DNA of 15,300 nucleotides, taken from NCBI GenBank assembly GCA_031290325.1, contig JAITNU010000015.1:1-15300 (forward strand), written 5' to 3'. The position numbers and the translations under genes are program-made. Numbering within the stretch: the stretch's first letter is position 1; the number at the start of each line of letters is the position of its first letter. This stretch comes from Treponema sp. (GTDB taxonomy: Bacteria > Spirochaetota > Spirochaetia > Treponematales > Breznakiellaceae). This document shows, in pieces, positions 8,358 through 13,792 of this stretch. Under the pieces are notes generated by a model. The model was given only the letters and a program-made list of their open reading frames with translations, did no database searches and was not told the DNA's origin.

Positions 8358-8424
8358 GGGGTATTTCGTTTTTACGTTATGAGCTTGATGCCTTCAATAC
8401 TAATTTCCGGCAATCTCGTTAGGC

Positions 8425-8439
8425 GCAGTAAAAAACTGC
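8425..8439. terminator. Possible terminator hairpin after the NYN gene
   Basis: GCAGT (8425-8429) and ACTGC (8435-8439) flank AAAAA, a 5-bp stem 2 bases beyond the NYN stop codon. A T-run (TTTT) follows on the + strand, where no gene ends; on the - strand the tail is GC-rich, so termination of the NYN transcript is plausible but weak. Confidence 0.3.
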
Positions 8440-8441
8440 TT

Positions 8442-9236
8442 TTATACTTTCTTTCTATATGCAATTATATGTACCGTACCTTTTCCTTTATATTTTTTCA
8501 TTTCATACAAATTGGGAAAATTTGCAATTAATTCTGTCAATTTTGCAAATCCATAATTTTTTGAATCAAAATCAGGCATCGACCTTTTTATATAAGTACC
8601 AGCAGAGCTGACATTCGTCCATCCTTCATCATCACTATAAGTTTCGTATGCAATATTTAATAATGATATTATATTATTTTCATTTACGTTATTTTTCATT
8701 TCTTTTTTCTGACATTCTAAATCCTGTATATTTTTGGTATTATTATTTTCTTGTATTATAGTCTCATTATTATTAATTGTTTCATCCATAACAAGTAAAT
8801 TTTCTGTAAATATAAAATCATCACAAGAATTTCTAAATGCTACAGGGGTTTTTTTCTCGCCAATTCCGTAAACATATATTTCATCAGCTCTTAATCTTGA
8901 AGCGAGTGATGTAAAATCACTGTCGCTTGAAACTAATACAAATGCGTCATATTTTTCTGTGTATAGTAAATCCATAGCATCAATAACCATTACTATGTCG
9001 GTTGAATTTTTTCCATTGGTATATGAAAATTGTTGAACAGGCTGAATAGCTAAGAAATTTAATTCATCTTTCCAGTTTTTTAGTATTTGGTTGGACCAAT
9101 CACCATAGGCCTTTTTCACAATAATGTGTCCATGAGTAGCTATTTCTGCCATTATAGCTCGTAATTTTCCAACTTGTGCATTATCAGCATCAATTAAAAC
9201 CACAATTTTTCTTGAACCATCGTTTTCTATAGACAT
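8442..9236 (-). CDS. NYN-domain protein with probable C-terminal OST-HTH/LOTUS domain
   Basis: NYN domains are PIN-like metal-dependent ribonucleases. The start is ATG 9236 with GGAGG 5 bases upstream (264 aa); a TTG at 9248 is part of the RBS itself. Acidic residues at the expected places: LIDADN (D16), STDIVMVIDAMD (D80, D86) and SSDSDF (D105, D107), so the active site looks complete. An Asn/Glu-rich linker (about 150-190) joins a C-terminal domain (about 186-260; ISLLNIAYETYSDDEGW, AGTYIKRSMPDF, YGFAKLTELI) that fits the OST-HTH/LOTUS RNA-binding fold. Known relatives are LabA/DUF88 proteins; the RNA target is unknown. The gene is strongly AT-rich compared with both neighbours, suggesting recent acquisition. 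It follows the lysS terminator, so is probably transcribed alone. Confidence 0.88.
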   Translation of the reverse strand: MSIENDGSRKIVVLIDADNAQVGKLRAIMAEIATHGHIIVKKAYGDWSNQILKNWKDELNFLAIQPVQQFSYTNGKNSTDIVMVIDAMDLLYTEKYDAFVLVSSDSDFTSLASRLRADEIYVYGIGEKKTPVAFRNSCDDFIFTENLLVMDETINNNETIIQENNNTKNIQDLECQKKEMKNNVNENNIISLLNIAYETYSDDEGWTNVSSAGTYIKRSMPDFDSKNYGFAKLTELIANFPNLYEMKKYKGKGTVHIIAYRKKV

Positions 9237-9285
9237 TTTTCCCTCCAATTATTTCTTTTTTTTATTTCGCATAACATCTTGTATA

Positions 9286-9317
9286 CAAAAATTCATCTTT
9301 CAGCGCAAAAGATGAAT
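9286..9317 (-). terminator. Intrinsic terminator of lysS
   Basis: Perfect 10-bp stem ATTCATCTTT (9291-9300) / AAAGATGAAT (9308-9317) with a 7-base loop, followed on the - strand by a TTTTTG run. It lies 15 bases after the lysS stop, in the right orientation, and separates lysS from the NYN gene. The stem is AT-rich, so efficiency may be modest. The palindrome TTGTATACAA (9279-9288) overlaps its tail. Confidence 0.65.
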
Positions 9318-9332
9318 AGTGTAGGATGCCCC

Positions 9333-10928
9333 CTAATACGCCGCCAGTATTCCCAGAAGCCGCTCCTTGCTGATAGACCTGAGAAAGTTCGCAAGCCGCG
9401 GCCCCTGGTCTTTGCCGATGAGGGCCTGGTACGCGGCGTGGAACAGGTCCTTCCCCTCCATGCCATGCGTTTCGGCTACCTTATAAATCGCCTCGGCACA
9501 GGACTTGTCGTCCTCGTATTGTTCAATGCCCGCGATAACCTTATCCCGAAGCTCCTGGATTGCAGCGGATTCTTCCGCGCTTAATGCCGCCTGTTCACCG
9601 GCAGGCCGGAGCCGGAAGCGGAACTCTTCTGGGGCACATTCCTCAACCCAGTACCTGGCGCACTGGCAGCGGCGCTGTAATCCGGGAACTTGCTCAGGCT
9701 TCAGATCCTTAAAGCCCGCAATGGTCTTGTCAATATCCCCATCGGCAATCTGGATGAGGTTGCAGAGGTGCCGGAAGGGAACCTGGTAGGGACTTGCGGG
9801 CATGGCCTCGACTTGGGAGAGTTCGTAGATCCGCCGGGCCTTGAGATATGTAGCCTCATCCCGGGCAGATTCGATTTTCCAGGCAATGCGCTCGGTGCGG
9901 TCGTAATCCTCGTAGATCTTAATCACGTCCAAATCAAAGGAGATGGTGAACTCCGTATTAGGCCGGGTCCCGGCAAAGAGAAAGCGGACGAGTTCCGGGG
10001 TGTATACCCGCAGGAGGTCCTTCAAGTCAACCACGATTCCCGATGAACTGGAGATCTTTCCCACAGACCCTTTAATGCCGATGAAGTCATACCGGAAACT
10101 CACCGGAGCATCCCAGCCGTATACATCTTTACACACATGCCGGGCAGTGTCGAAGGAGCCACCCTGACTATGATGGTCCTTGCCTGCAGGCTCAAAATCT
10201 ACCTGTTCATATTCCCAGCGCATGGGCCAGTCCACCCGCCAGCCCAGCTTGACCCCCCTGGCAGTACGGAGGTCCACGGTCTCGGTATGGCCGCAGAGCT
10301 TACAGTGATAAGACACGGCCCATTCGTTGTCCCAGCCGTCAATGTCCGTATCGTCCCGGTTGCAGGCATCACAGAACACACTGATGGGCCACCACTCCCC
10401 GTGGATCTTGTGCTCCTCATCCCGGAACTTGTCCAGAATCTCTTTTAAAGCCTCCCGGTGTTCCAGGGCCTTACGCATCCCTGGGGCATAGCGGGAAGCA
10501 CGGTAATTCCGGGCCTGATACAGGTATTCAGGATGAATCCCCACAAGAGGCAGCATGGTTTCCACATCCACCTCGTGATGCCGGGCATAGCTTTCTTCCT
10601 GGCCCCAGGGATCAGGCACCATGGTGATGGGAAAACGGAGGTACTGGGCCAGTTCCGTTTGCCGGGGCATGTTTTTAGGCACCTTGCGGAACACATCATA
10701 ATCGTCCCAGGAATAGATGAACCGCACCTGTCTGCCCAGGTCCCGCAGTGCCCGGACCACCAGGTCTACCGAAATGATCTCTCGGAAGTTACCGATATGT
10801 ACTGTCCCGGAAGGGGTGATTCCTGCGGCGCAGGTATACCGCTCCTTTTCGCCCTTCTCCCGGATTATCTTTGCCGCAGTCTCGTCTGCCCAATGGGTCG
10901 CTGCCCCATGCTCGCTTTTCTTGTCCAT
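9333..10928 (-). CDS. lysS: Lysine--tRNA ligase, class I
   Basis: Charges tRNA-Lys using a class I Rossmann-fold active site; this archaeal-type enzyme replaces the usual class II LysRS in spirochaetes and some alphaproteobacteria. The 531-aa protein shows the N-terminal HWADE segment, the HIGH-type signature TVHIGN (42-47), a zinc-like pair CDAC (186-189) and CKLC (209-212), and the KMSKS-type loop GKISSSSG (290-297), followed by the helical anticodon-binding part. The ATG at 10928 is fixed by an in-frame TGA three codons upstream. There is no Shine-Dalgarno; TATAAT lies 8 bases before the ATG, so translation is probably leaderless. The rhomboid gene ends 34 bases upstream on the same strand. 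Confidence 0.97.
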   Translation of the reverse strand: MDKKSEHGAATHWADETAAKIIREKGEKERYTCAAGITPSGTVHIGNFREIISVDLVVRALRDLGRQVRFIYSWDDYDVFRKVPKNMPRQTELAQYLRFPITMVPDPWGQEESYARHHEVDVETMLPLVGIHPEYLYQARNYRASRYAPGMRKALEHREALKEILDKFRDEEHKIHGEWWPISVFCDACNRDDTDIDGWDNEWAVSYHCKLCGHTETVDLRTARGVKLGWRVDWPMRWEYEQVDFEPAGKDHHSQGGSFDTARHVCKDVYGWDAPVSFRYDFIGIKGSVGKISSSSGIVVDLKDLLRVYTPELVRFLFAGTRPNTEFTISFDLDVIKIYEDYDRTERIAWKIESARDEATYLKARRIYELSQVEAMPASPYQVPFRHLCNLIQIADGDIDKTIAGFKDLKPEQVPGLQRRCQCARYWVEECAPEEFRFRLRPAGEQAALSAEESAAIQELRDKVIAGIEQYEDDKSCAEAIYKVAETHGMEGKDLFHAAYQALIGKDQGPRLANFLRSISKERLLGILAAY

Positions 10929-10936
10929 GATTGGTC

Positions 10937-10965
10937 ATTATACCGGAATGGGGGGTGTATGGCTA
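10937..10965 (-). promoter_or_regulatory. Candidate leaderless promoter of lysS
   Basis: On the - strand TAGCCA (10960-10965, four of six) and a perfect TATAAT (10937-10942) are 17 bases apart. The -35 overlaps the rhomboid stop codon. The predicted transcription start is at or within about 2 bases of the lysS ATG, consistent with the missing RBS. Confidence 0.6.
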
Positions 10966-11595
10966 GATGTGTCGCCGGCGGACCAGGGAATTCCAGGGGT
11001 TCGAGCCGAAACGGATAAGAAAATAAAACCACCCAAAGGCGAATCCCGCGAGGTGGGTTAAGTGGGCAACACCTTGCTGCAAGCCCGTGAAGGATAAAAA
11101 TAGCTCAATCAGGGTGAATGCCAACACCATGATGGGCGCCCGAAGGGGTAAGATACCCCACAAGAAAATCACCGCATCGGGAAAAAAGGTGGCGTAGGCC
11201 AACTGGACCGCAAAAGTCGCCCCTGAGGCCCCCAGGAGCCAAACCCCGTAGGCGCCGGTAAACCAATAAACTGCAAAGGAAAACACCCCCGCCAGCACGC
11301 CGGTGAGCATATAATACAGGATGAATTCCTTGCTTCCCGTATGGCGTTCCACCTGGGTGCCGAAGATGAATAGAGCCAGCATATTGAAAAGCAGATGGGT
11401 TACGCTCCCATGGGCAAACATATAGGTCACAAACTGCCATACCCACCCATTGAGTACCATACTAGGATTCAGGGCGATATATGATGTTATGGAGGGGGAT
11501 ACCCGCTGCAGGATGTACATGAGGATATTGATGCCGATAAGAAAAAGTACCGTATTATCATAACGGTAACGAAAAGGACGCCTGAAAAATACCAT
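10963..11595 (-). CDS. Rhomboid family intramembrane serine protease
   Basis: Cleaves single-pass membrane proteins within the bilayer. The 210-aa protein has six hydrophobic segments and the family landmarks: HGSVTHLLFN (62-71, the HxxxxHxxxN motif of TM2), GASG (122-125, nucleophile Ser124) and HLAG (181-184, His181). The catalytic Ser-His dyad is therefore intact. It is the minimal six-TM bacterial form without an extra cytosolic domain. The ATG at 11595 is certain because an in-frame TAA lies two codons upstream; no Shine-Dalgarno is present, and TATAAT ends 6 bases before the ATG. lysS follows on the same strand but has its own promoter. Substrate unknown. Confidence 0.93.
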   Translation of the reverse strand: MVFFRRPFRYRYDNTVLFLIGINILMYILQRVSPSITSYIALNPSMVLNGWVWQFVTYMFAHGSVTHLLFNMLALFIFGTQVERHTGSKEFILYYMLTGVLAGVFSFAVYWFTGAYGVWLLGASGATFAVQLAYATFFPDAVIFLWGILPLRAPIMVLAFTLIELFLSFTGLQQGVAHLTHLAGFAFGWFYFLIRFGSNPWNSLVRRRHI

Positions 11596-11601
11596 ACTTT
11601 A

Positions 11602-11630
11602 ATTATACGAATATCAATAATTTAGGTCAA
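11602..11630 (-). promoter_or_regulatory. Near-consensus leaderless promoter of the rhomboid gene
   Basis: On the - strand TTGACC (11625-11630), a 17-base spacer, and TATAAT (11602-11607), then six bases and the ATG. Eleven of twelve hexamer positions match sigma70 consensus. Transcription should start at or next to the start codon. Confidence 0.8.
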
Positions 11631-11674
11631 TTCATTATCATAAAAACTCACCTTACGCACACAAGAAGAAGACC

Positions 11675-11694
11675 ATCCGCTGATTTACGCGGAT
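11675..11694. repeat. Short inverted repeat
   Basis: ATCCGC (11675-11680) and GCGGAT (11689-11694) flank an 8-base loop. It lies in the gene-poor stretch 11596-11865, which otherwise holds the rhomboid promoter and remnants of reading frames on the + strand. Phrases of this type recur between genes in many genomes, from memory. Confidence 0.35.
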
Positions 11695-11715
11695 TATAGC
11701 TTCCAATTAGAATGA

Positions 11716-11885
11716 TACTGTTGGCGTATCGGGCAACGGTACTATTACCCAGTCATCTATGAAAAGGTGAATAAGTATGATAAGCTCATGGTCATAAAAT
11801 CCAACCAGAGAGGGAAATTATGACCAAGAAATATCGGGTAACACTGATGGATGAAGATCTGTTGTCTAGTCATAAAAAGTATTAA
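11716..11885 (+). pseudogene. IS630-type transposase remnant (N-terminus) with an overlapping upstream open frame
   Basis: An ATG at 11820, with GAGAGGG 5 bases upstream, encodes only 21 residues beginning MTKKYRVTLMDEDLLSS before a stop at 11883. The start resembles the N-terminus of IS630-family transposases, which often begin with a K-K-Y-x-V-x-L-T-x-E-E-R pattern; this is recognition from memory over a very short span. A 35-codon open stretch (11716-11820, containing YYYPVIYEKVNKYDKLMVIK) ends in a TGA that overlaps this ATG; I do not recognise it. The remnant abuts the truncated toxin start on the opposite strand at a CTAG (11866-11869), and IS630 elements target TA. Confidence 0.4.
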
Positions 11886-11916
11886 ACGCGGCAATATCAA
11901 AAAACGCGATCTTCAT
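11866..11916 (-). pseudogene. Truncated toxin start, probably YoeB/Txe-like
   Basis: The ATG at 11916 overlaps the upstream antitoxin stop as ATGA, the classical coupling of antitoxin-toxin pairs. The product is only 16 residues (MKIAFFDIAAFNTFYD) before TAG. This pattern fits the N-terminus of YoeB/Txe toxins, where a hydrophobic strand and an aromatic helix precede a W-x5-DKK segment that is missing here. It ends exactly where the IS630-like remnant begins, so the toxin gene appears broken by insertion and later deletion. Short length makes the family call tentative. Confidence 0.45.
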
Positions 11917-12137
11917 TGAACCATAGCCTCAAGTTCTTCCATAGTTATGGTCTTACAGGGCGGATTGCTACTATTTTCCGCCTCAACCGTCTTGAGAATA
12001 CGCTTGCGTATCTCTTCCGGCGTTTCATCAATCCTGAGTATAACCTTGACGCTGGCTGAACCAAGTTGTTTGAGGTAGTATTCAGGAACCGAAATGACAC
12101 CATCTTTTATCACTGACTGAAATTCATACGCTATCAT
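11913..12137 (-). CDS. Possible separate antitoxin cistron nested in frame in hicB1 (74 aa)
   Basis: An internal ATG at 12137 has AAAGGAG (12144-12150) with 6-base spacing, a better RBS than most genes here. The 74-aa product has strand-rich sequence KDGVISVPEYYLKQLGSASV followed by an acidic tail (ITMEELEAMVQ), a layout common to small AbrB-like antitoxins that precede YoeB/RelE or PIN toxins. The broken toxin start overlaps its stop codon by ATGA. I read this as the antitoxin of an originally independent module joined to hicB1 by loss of the hicB stop codon. The exact family is uncertain. Confidence 0.5.
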   Translation of the reverse strand: MIAYEFQSVIKDGVISVPEYYLKQLGSASVKVILRIDETPEEIRKRILKTVEAENSSNPPCKTITMEELEAMVQ

Positions 12138-12446
12138 CGCGCTCTCCTTTGCGCGGGGCAGCCTGCGTCGTTCCGCTCTTGCAAGCCGTTTACGGTATGC
12201 GTTAATGTCAGCGTCTACCAGCGTAACCAATTCATCAGGGCTATGTTCCACCGACCCAATGGCAGACGGTGCAGGCAGCTCGCGCCCCGCATCCTGCTCA
12301 CATACACACCAAAGCGATAGCGCATCCCGAGCCATACTAATCGCGTCAGCAATACCATGCCCTTCCGTATGTATCCTGCAATCAGGAATCGAAACAATGT
12401 ACCAATCATCTTCCTGATGAAGTACAACAGGATATACAAGTTTCAT
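11913..12446 (-). CDS. hicB: HicB-like antitoxin fused in frame to a second (AbrB-like) antitoxin domain
   Basis: Antitoxin expected to neutralise the upstream HicA. Residues 1-100 are the HicB RNase H-like domain (LVYPVVLHQEDDWYIVSIPDC, then ARDALSLWCVCEQDAGREL) and are close to HicB2. The usual C-terminal DNA-binding helices are absent; instead the frame runs on into a 74-residue domain starting at M104 (MIAYEFQSVIKDGVISVPEYY) that looks like an AbrB/MazE-type swapped hairpin. That domain keeps its own AAAGGAG and ATG (12137), so it may be made both as part of a 177-aa fusion and alone. The ATG at 12446 overlaps the hicA1 stop (ATGA). The frame is uninterrupted, so the fusion is probably real. 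Confidence 0.8.
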   Translation of the reverse strand: MKLVYPVVLHQEDDWYIVSIPDCRIHTEGHGIADAISMARDALSLWCVCEQDAGRELPAPSAIGSVEHSPDELVTLVDADINAYRKRLARAERRRLPRAKESAMIAYEFQSVIKDGVISVPEYYLKQLGSASVKVILRIDETPEEIRKRILKTVEAENSSNPPCKTITMEELEAMVQ

Positions 12447-12631
12447 CGCTCACTCCTATACGGTATTCCCGCTTCTTTCAATATCTGTTTCGCCAGATAT
12501 TCCTTCACCTCTGTATGCCTCGGAATTGATTGCTCTAAACCGCCATTCGTGTAGATATCATGGCCGCCACCATGACGGAAAAGCCACCACCCATTATCAG
12601 TCAATTTTTTGATCAAGTCTTTCCGTTTCAT
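12443..12631 (-). CDS. hicA: HicA-like mRNA interferase toxin (copy 1)
   Basis: Small double-stranded-RNA-binding-fold toxin that cleaves mRNA. The start is ATG 12631 with GGGGAG 5 bases upstream, giving 62 aa, the usual HicA length; the longer open frame upstream has no family-like sequence. Core signature KRKDLIKKLTDNGWWLFRHG then GGHDIY places the catalytic histidine at residue 24. The C-terminus (LAKQILKEAGI) matches the family helix. Its stop overlaps the hicB1 start by ATGA. The RBS lies inside a copy of the dispersed GC-skewed repeat, so expression of this copy depends on repeat-derived sequence. Toxin looks intact. Confidence 0.85.
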   Translation of the reverse strand: MKRKDLIKKLTDNGWWLFRHGGGHDIYTNGGLEQSIPRHTEVKEYLAKQILKEAGIPYRSER

Positions 12632-12632
12632 G

Positions 12633-12665
12633 CCCGCTCCCCTCAAACACCCTGTCCCCAAAGCG
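12633..12665. repeat. Dispersed repeat copy R1
   Basis: Core CAAACACCCTGTCCCCAAAG with flank CCCGCTCCCCT. One of four copies (13490, 14161, 14511) at toxin-antitoxin gene boundaries. This copy supplies the hicA1 RBS. Confidence 0.75.
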
Positions 12666-12689
12666 TCGCCGTTGAGGGGCAGATGCTCC

Positions 12690-13007
12690 TTAGTTCCTCG
12701 CCGCCACAAGCGGGCGTGTCCGCCCGCGTCGTTCTGATTTTGCAAGCTTTTTACGGTATGCGTCAATGTCAGCGTCTACCAGCGTAACCAATTCATCAAG
12801 GCTATGTTCCACCGACCCAGAGGTGGACGGCACGGGCAACTCACGCCCCGCATCCTGCTCACACACACACCAAAGCGATAGCGCATCCCGTGCCATACTA
12901 ATCACGTCAGCAAGGTCATTCCCTTGCGTGTCAATCCTGCAATCCGGGATGGATGCAAGTAAATATTTGCTTCCCTGTGAAATAATTACCGGATAAACCA
13001 ATTTCAT
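12690..13007 (-). CDS. hicB: HicB-like antitoxin (copy 2)
   Basis: Antitoxin for HicA2. The 105-aa protein has the HicB RNase H-like fold (MKLVYPVIISQGSKYLLASI, IPDCRIDTQG, MARDALSLWC) and ends YRKKLAKSERRGRTRPLVAARN. Full-length HicB proteins normally continue after the YRK segment with a ribbon-helix-helix or HTH domain (K-T-V-T-I-P-x-W-L type); here it is missing and a GC-rich palindrome (12710-12727) occupies its place. The ATG at 13007 is 1 base after the hicA2 stop, with GGAGGG overlapping that stop. Probably still able to bind toxin; self-repression would need another DNA binder. Confidence 0.85.
   Translation of the reverse strand: MKLVYPVIISQGSKYLLASIPDCRIDTQGNDLADVISMARDALSLWCVCEQDAGRELPVPSTSGSVEHSLDELVTLVDADIDAYRKKLAKSERRGRTRPLVAARN
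12710..12727. repeat. Perfect GC-rich palindrome in the 3' end of hicB2
   Basis: GCGGGCG (12710-12716), loop TGTC, CGCCCGC (12721-12727). The corresponding place in hicB1 lacks it. It sits where the conserved HicB C-terminus should begin, so a small palindromic insertion or an exchange of the 3' end is possible. Confidence 0.65.
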
Positions 13008-13008
13008 G

Positions 13009-13398
13009 TTACCCTCCTATAATTCCATTTTTTTTCAATATTTTCTTAACGAGATTTTCGTCTATTTTATTATGGCGGGCTATTGCCTCCTGCCACTTGC
13101 CATCCGTGTAGATATCATGACCGCCACCATGACGAAGAAGCCACCACCCCTTATCAGTCAGTTTTTTGATCAAGTCTTGCCGTTTTATACCCACTCTCTC
13201 ACCCACAGTGTTGCGGGATGACTTCACACCTGGCGGACGCCCTCTTTTTCTGGAACCGTCGCTCTTGTACGTTTCGTCTTGATTGCCTGTATTTTTTCCA
13301 ATCTCCGGCGGCAGCTTGTCAGGGAATTCCTCGTTATCCTGTCTGAACACCTGGTCCGATATTTCATCGTGCTCCAATGTGATTTCTGACGCTTTCAT
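13009..13398 (-). CDS. hicA: HicA-like toxin with N-terminal AT-hook-like extension (copy 2)
   Basis: mRNA interferase toxin domain at the C-terminus (about residues 71-129: IKRQDLIKKLTDKGWWLLRH, then GGGHDIY with the catalytic His at 94). Unlike copy 1 it carries a 70-residue N-terminal extension that is acidic at first and then basic, with an AT-hook-like KRGRPPG (51-57). The ATG at 13398 (MKASEI) has AGAGGAG 5 bases upstream; a second ATG at 13401 is only 2 bases from it. At the point where copy 1 starts with ATG-AAA-CGG, this copy has ATA-AAA-CGG, so the short form cannot start there; a GTG two codons earlier is the only short alternative. hicB2 follows after 1 base. Confidence 0.78.
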   Translation of the reverse strand: MKASEITLEHDEISDQVFRQDNEEFPDKLPPEIGKNTGNQDETYKSDGSRKRGRPPGVKSSRNTVGERVGIKRQDLIKKLTDKGWWLLRHGGGHDIYTDGKWQEAIARHNKIDENLVKKILKKNGIIGG

Positions 13399-13410
13399 CA
13401 TAACTCCTCT

Positions 13411-13460
13411 TCGGGATCAGCGTCCCGAGCTGAAAAAATTCTAATCAGATTGCCTCTGAT
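13411..13460 (-). promoter_or_regulatory. Inverted repeats in the hicA2 leader (hairpin and possible operator)
   Basis: TCGGGA/TCCCGA (13411-13416/13423-13428) forms a 6-bp hairpin directly before the hicA2 RBS. Further up, ATCAGA (13444-13449) and TCTGAT (13455-13460) are perfect arms around 5 bases; TAGAAT (rc at 13438-13443) next to it could be a -10. The second repeat fits an operator for module autoregulation. No good -35 is seen. Confidence 0.4.
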
Positions 13461-13489
13461 CGTATATGATACCGTTTTGTCCCCGTTCA

Positions 13490-13515
13490 CCCTCAAACAC
13501 CCCGTCCCCAAAGCG
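13490..13515. repeat. Dispersed repeat copy R2
   Basis: CCCTCAAACACCCCGTCCCC followed by AAAGCG, between yoeB and hicA2. Matches R1 over this span at all but one base. Confidence 0.75.
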
Positions 13516-13522
13516 ACATGGT

Positions 13523-13792
13523 TTATTTATCGCCGTAATGTGAGCGGCAGGTATGAAGCTCTATCGTACCATCATCAAGGATACGGTAGATAAGACGGTT
13601 TTTTTCGTCTATGCGGCGGCTATAAAAACCCGATAACTCATTACACAATGCTTCTGGCTTTCCAATGCCAACGTTTCCATTTCGCTCTATGTCGTCAATG
13701 AGAACGTTTATGCGTTTCAGAGTCTTTCTATCTTGCGTTTGCCAGTATTGATAATCTTCCCAACCTTCATCAATGAAGTTGATGCTACTCAT
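13523..13792 (-). CDS. yoeB: YoeB/Txe family mRNA interferase toxin
   Basis: Ribosome-associated RNase of the RelE fold that cleaves mRNA during translation. The 89-aa sequence aligns by eye with E. coli YoeB along its length (WEDYQYWQTQDRKTLKRIN, GIGKPEAL, LSGFYSRRIDEKNRLIYRI, CRSHYG). The catalytic residues E47, R66, H85 and Y86 are all present, so the toxin should be active. The ATG at 13792 lies 8 bases inside the end of the relB-like antitoxin, indicating translational coupling. YoeB is classically paired with a YefM/Phd antitoxin; here the partner is RelB/DinJ-like, a swap seen in other genomes. Downstream repeat R2 lies between it and hicA2. Confidence 0.93.
   Translation of the reverse strand: MSSINFIDEGWEDYQYWQTQDRKTLKRINVLIDDIERNGNVGIGKPEALCNELSGFYSRRIDEKNRLIYRILDDGTIELHTCRSHYGDK

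Larger units (their letters stand above)
12170..12913. repeat. Tandem duplication of the hicAB module
   Basis: The stretch about 12170-12352 in hicB1 reappears at about 12731-12913 in hicB2, offset by 561 bases (for example CAAAGCGATAGCGCATCCCG at 12310 and 12871). The hicA genes are also related but more diverged. Similarity is very high in the middle of hicB and low in its first 20 codons, a mosaic pattern. Confidence 0.8.

Noticed and set aside
12632..12766. 45-residue N-terminal extension of hicA1
   Set aside because: Runs through the 3' end of hicB2 and repeat R1; the ATG at 12631 has a good RBS and gives normal HicA length.
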